A stretch of DNA of 64,000 nucleotides from SYLG01 sp965226945. GTDB lineage: Bacteria; Planctomycetota; Planctomycetia; Gemmatales; Gemmataceae. The stretch is from assembly GCA_965226945.1 (NCBI GenBank), contig OZ245717.1, positions 5,828,001 to 5,892,000 on the forward strand, written 5' to 3'. Below the pieces are notes generated by a model, which saw only the letters and a program-made list of their open reading frames with translations, did not search any database and was not told where the DNA came from. The translations under genes and the position numbers were made by a program. Below, piece after piece: positions 61,794 to 64,000 of the stretch. Position 1 is the first letter of the stretch. Each line of letters starts with the position of its first letter.

Positions 61794-61893
61794 AAGAACA
61801 GCCCAGGCATGGACCAGGTCTTGATCAATCGACGCAGTGAACGCCTTCTGTACAAATCAGGAAAATCGGTCTCAAAGATGTTGACACATTCCG

Positions 61894-62369
61894 CCGGGTG
61901 TTCCATTCCTGGAACAGAGCGTTTTGACAGTAGGGGCAACCATGGATCGCGGTCGCGAAACTGAGGTCGCCAACATCGAGGCGCTTGCCGCAGCTTTCGC
62001 AGGTCACTGCGTACTTTCGTTTGTCACGTTCACTCGCTGTGCCCACGCAGGCAACAATCACGAATTCGCCGATAACTGCCATGCTCAGCAGAACAATCAC
62101 AGTGAGGCTGGGTTGCGGCGCCCCTTCAATTTCTGGTCCGATATAGAGGCGGATGGCGCCGAGAACGCCGAAGTAGGCAAACACCCCAACGACGAAGACT
62201 GCCATCCAAATCCATACGGATCTCTCAATGGCAGCAATCCGCTCCGCTCGCGGAATTCCGCCACCGTGTACAGGCGGGGCCCGTCAAGCTTCACCTGATT
62301 CGTATCCAAAGATTCCTGCACCTATTTCGCGTCCATAGAAATGCTGCTTGGCAATTTGATTGTATGCGT
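61894..62369 (-). pseudogene. Zinc-ribbon membrane protein, decayed and truncated copy
   Basis: A damaged paralogue of the gene at 62370-63686. LDTNQVKLDGPRLYTVAEFR matches LDTNQVKADQLRLYTVAQFR of the intact copy. Then the frame shifts near GAATTCCGCGAGCGG (about 62245), and the +1 frame continues RIAAIERSVWIWMAVFVVGV, then CESCGKRLDVGDLSFATAIH and GCPYCQNALFQEWNT. The start codon equivalent to the ATG used by the intact copy reads ACG (GAACGCATAC versus GAATGCATAC). The C-terminal two thirds were removed by the IS3 insertion at 61893. Three independent lesions show it is dead. Confidence 0.8.
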
Positions 62370-63686
62370 TCAGTCTTTTGGCTGCCGCCCCACCGCATGG
62401 CTGGACGCCAGCACGCGCCGGCCGCAGTGAAAGCAATTCCCGGTGGCCTGGACCATACCGCGCCGGCTTTCCAGAGGCTGTTGACAGTGGGGGCAGCGCG
62501 GCCGGGGAAGGACTCGATGCTGGATCCATCCAAAAGCCAGAAGTAGAAAGATGAAGACAAAGAAACTGAAAAAGAACGCCACGAATTCGTTCAACTTGAG
62601 CTGACCGTGCATCGGGATACCCAACCACCAGGAGAACAGTAGAGGCCAGGCGATTCCACCAACGACAAACACACCGGCGATGCACCACACCGAAATCTTC
62701 GTGTACCGATTGATGCCCGCGGTGAAATCGGCACGTTCGATCCGCTGGCCTTCCGCCGGATCGTCATCGAACCGAAGAACGGGGGCATCGCGAATCACTC
62801 TGCGCCCGCACATCCAGCAATTCCCCGTCGCACGAATGTAGTCACCAACAACTATTCTCGAGCCGCACCCGCCACACTTGGGAAACGCCCCTGGGGTCCG
62901 GCACATTGCCCAGAAAAAGCCAATTCCCAGCACAATGGCGGCCGGGATGGGAACAATGAGTTTGGCAACCTCGGGTGCCAGATCACCGAACCTCACCATC
63001 AACGGATCGTACCCGATCGACGCCGCGACAGCGGTAATGCCAAGAACCAAAGCGGCCACCGGAGTGGCAATGGCCATGACAAAGACAAACCACTTTCTCT
63101 CCGCTTGGAATCGCTTCCTGTCGCCCTCGCTGATGTCTGCGAATGTGAATTCGCTTTTGTCCGAGTCCGCGGCATCGGGAAGCGCCATGAGGGCAGGGCT
63201 GGTGGTCCATTCCTGAAACATGGCGCATTGACAATAGGGACAACAATGAATCGCGATCGCGAAACTGAGGTCACTTGGTACATCGAGGGTCTTTCCGCAG
63301 CGTTCGCACGCCACCGGGTCCCTGCGTTTGATGGATTCCAACCTTGCGGCCACGCCGATAATGATCAGGATTGGGGTCAACAACGATAGGACCAGTAGGC
63401 TCACGCCGATCCCAACGAGGAGTGGTGGCGGTGTCCATTCAGGCTCTGGCGCGATGTATTGTCCGACGACGACGAAGGCGCCCAATGCGGCGAAGATCCC
63501 AATCATCCCCGCCACGATGACTGTGAGGCCAATCCATTCGGCTCTTTGATAGGCGGCGACGCGGTTGCGGAATTGCGCTACCGTGTAGAGGCGGAGTTGG
63601 TCAGCCTTTACCTGATTCGTATCCAAAGATTCCAGCACGTTTCTCGCGTCCATGGAAATGCTGCTTTGCACATTGATTGTATGCAT
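62370..63686 (-). CDS. Membrane protein with three zinc ribbons
   Basis: About 438 residues from the ATG at 63686 (MHTINVQSSISMDARNVLES), which has AGACGGA just upstream; an ATG 11 codons in is an alternative. Layout: two membrane helices (IGLTVIVAGMIGIFAALGAF, VGIGVSLLVLSLLTPILIII), zinc ribbon 1 (CERCGKTLDVPSDLSFAIAI, HCCPYCQCAMFQEWT), two helices (FVFVMAIATPVAALVLGITA, LIVPIPAAIVLGIGFFWAMC), zinc ribbon 2 (KCGGCGSRIVVGDYIRATGN then CWMCGRR), two helices (ISVWCIAGVFVVGGIAWPLL, FVAFFFSFFVFIFLLLAFGW), zinc ribbon 3 (RCPHCQQPLESRRGMVQATG then NCFHCGRR). Each ribbon has two CxxC pairs. No named family was recognised. It is the only intact copy of a local tandem array; function unknown. Confidence 0.72.
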   Translation of the reverse strand: MHTINVQSSISMDARNVLESLDTNQVKADQLRLYTVAQFRNRVAAYQRAEWIGLTVIVAGMIGIFAALGAFVVVGQYIAPEPEWTPPPLLVGIGVSLLVLSLLTPILIIIGVAARLESIKRRDPVACERCGKTLDVPSDLSFAIAIHCCPYCQCAMFQEWTTSPALMALPDAADSDKSEFTFADISEGDRKRFQAERKWFVFVMAIATPVAALVLGITAVAASIGYDPLMVRFGDLAPEVAKLIVPIPAAIVLGIGFFWAMCRTPGAFPKCGGCGSRIVVGDYIRATGNCWMCGRRVIRDAPVLRFDDDPAEGQRIERADFTAGINRYTKISVWCIAGVFVVGGIAWPLLFSWWLGIPMHGQLKLNEFVAFFFSFFVFIFLLLAFGWIQHRVLPRPRCPHCQQPLESRRGMVQATGNCFHCGRRVLASSHAVGRQPKD

Positions 63687-63689
63687 TCC

Positions 63690-63898
63690 GTCTTTTGCGT
63701 GCCGCCGCATCGCATGGGCGGACGCCAGTGCGCGTCGGCCGCAGTGAAAGCAGTTCCCGGTTGTCTGGTCGAGACAGCAATCGCATTCCACAGGCTGTTT
63801 GAAGTGGGGGAAGGTTAGGTGAGGAGCGCTATTCGATCCAGCCAAAAGCCAGTGCGAGGACGCAGAAGCCGAAAAGAACGCCTGGCAGAAACACCTAG
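63690..63898 (-). pseudogene. 3'-end remnant of another zinc-ribbon membrane protein copy
   Basis: On the minus strand, FLPGVLFGFCVLALAFGWIE followed by a stop, then (other frame) LTFPHFKQPVECDCCLDQTT and GNCFHCGRRALASAHAMRRH, matches the last membrane helix and third zinc ribbon of the intact copy, with damaged cysteines. It shows at least three tandem copies once existed. Homology ends near 63898. Confidence 0.65.
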
Positions 63899-64000
63899 AC
63901 CCCGATTACAACCTTGTGCCGCCCACGGCGCCAAACTGCGCCGCCTGCGCGCCTTTCTCAAAGAGAAAGATCCGGCTTTCGCGGCCTGGTACGCGTCCAA
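63899..64000 (+). other. Right edge; possible partial coding sequence
   Basis: Sequence changes character here. One plus-strand frame reads AKLRRLRAFLKEKDPAFAAW with codon use like a real gene and continues off the window. Start, family and function cannot be told. Confidence 0.25.

Larger units (their letters stand above)
60174..61893 (+). mobile_element. Complete IS3-type insertion sequence
   Basis: About 1.7 kb with orfA and orfB. Terminal inverted repeats: TGTGCCAACATGACGTCAGA from 60179, and as reverse complement TGTGTCAACATCTTTGAGAC from 61888. The right end of this copy and of the remnant at 53514-53858 share five more bases (TTCCG), so the true end may be 61893. The left end lies against the ISL3 element; the right end cuts a zinc-ribbon membrane-protein gene. 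No clear target duplication was found. Confidence 0.85.

Noticed and set aside
1..64000. CRISPR arrays, tRNA and rRNA genes
   Set aside because: No regularly spaced repeats with unique spacers and no cloverleaf or rRNA sequence was recognised by eye; a dedicated tRNA scan was not possible.

Overview
The window is GC-rich and looks like a chromosome segment from a planctomycete, probably of the Gemmataceae. Pointers are a PVC-type protein joining an SGNH domain, a membrane-bound-dehydrogenase-type propeller and a CxxCH cytochrome, a cysteine-rich secreted protein of the kind seen in Gemmata relatives, RHS and LRR genes, and a mixed insertion-sequence load. This is inference from gene content; no search was run.

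Layout. 1-1443: 3' part of ffh on the minus strand. 1623-25247: a large surface-polysaccharide locus, almost all on the minus strand and tightly packed with ATGA overlaps. It has seven large glycosyltransferases, a small polyprenyl-phosphate-type GT2, two SAM methyltransferases, two PLP sugar aminotransferases (RffA-like and perosamine-synthase-like), GDP-mannose 4,6-dehydratase, a UDP-sugar dehydrogenase, a GNAT acetyltransferase, a Nudix hydrolase and a polytopic membrane protein. GMD plus the perosamine-synthase-like enzyme would give GDP-perosamine; RffA would give a 4-amino-4,6-dideoxy sugar nucleotide. 25521-47621: core and envelope genes: parvulin foldase, scpB, DUF420 protein, SGNH/dehydrogenase/cytochrome protein, methyltransferase, thrS, rpsR, ppdK, a giant secreted or membrane protein with six TPM-like repeats, two secreted proteins of unknown role, a DHH phosphoesterase (nrnA-like) and a heme-motif membrane protein. 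Many of these end in clear hairpins that look like intrinsic terminators.

47700-64000 is an accessory island. Two copies of a ~335-bp tandem repeat abut a 5'-truncated RHS gene. The RHS gene is split by a 3.48-kb four-gene transposon (50037-53513: DDE transposase, AAA ATPase, two small zinc-motif proteins; 25-bp imperfect terminal inverted repeats starting TGTCC) that sits against the right end of an IS3-type element. RHS then resumes, has a -1 frameshift at a G6 run, and ends in a short AT-rich C-terminal tip. A 75-aa ORF with an ideal Shine-Dalgarno overlaps it by ATGA, followed by an AT-rich secreted LRR protein. Beyond lie a broken IS4-type transposase, an ISL3 element, a complete IS3-type element, and a decaying tandem array of zinc-ribbon membrane-protein genes, one truncated by the IS3 insertion.

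The best candidates for something undescribed are the four-gene transposon, the six-TPM-repeat protein with a glycine-rich tail, the paired glycosyltransferases with beta-rich domains inside the catalytic fold, and the RHS-tip/75-aa/LRR cassette. No CRISPR array, tRNA or rRNA gene was recognised.
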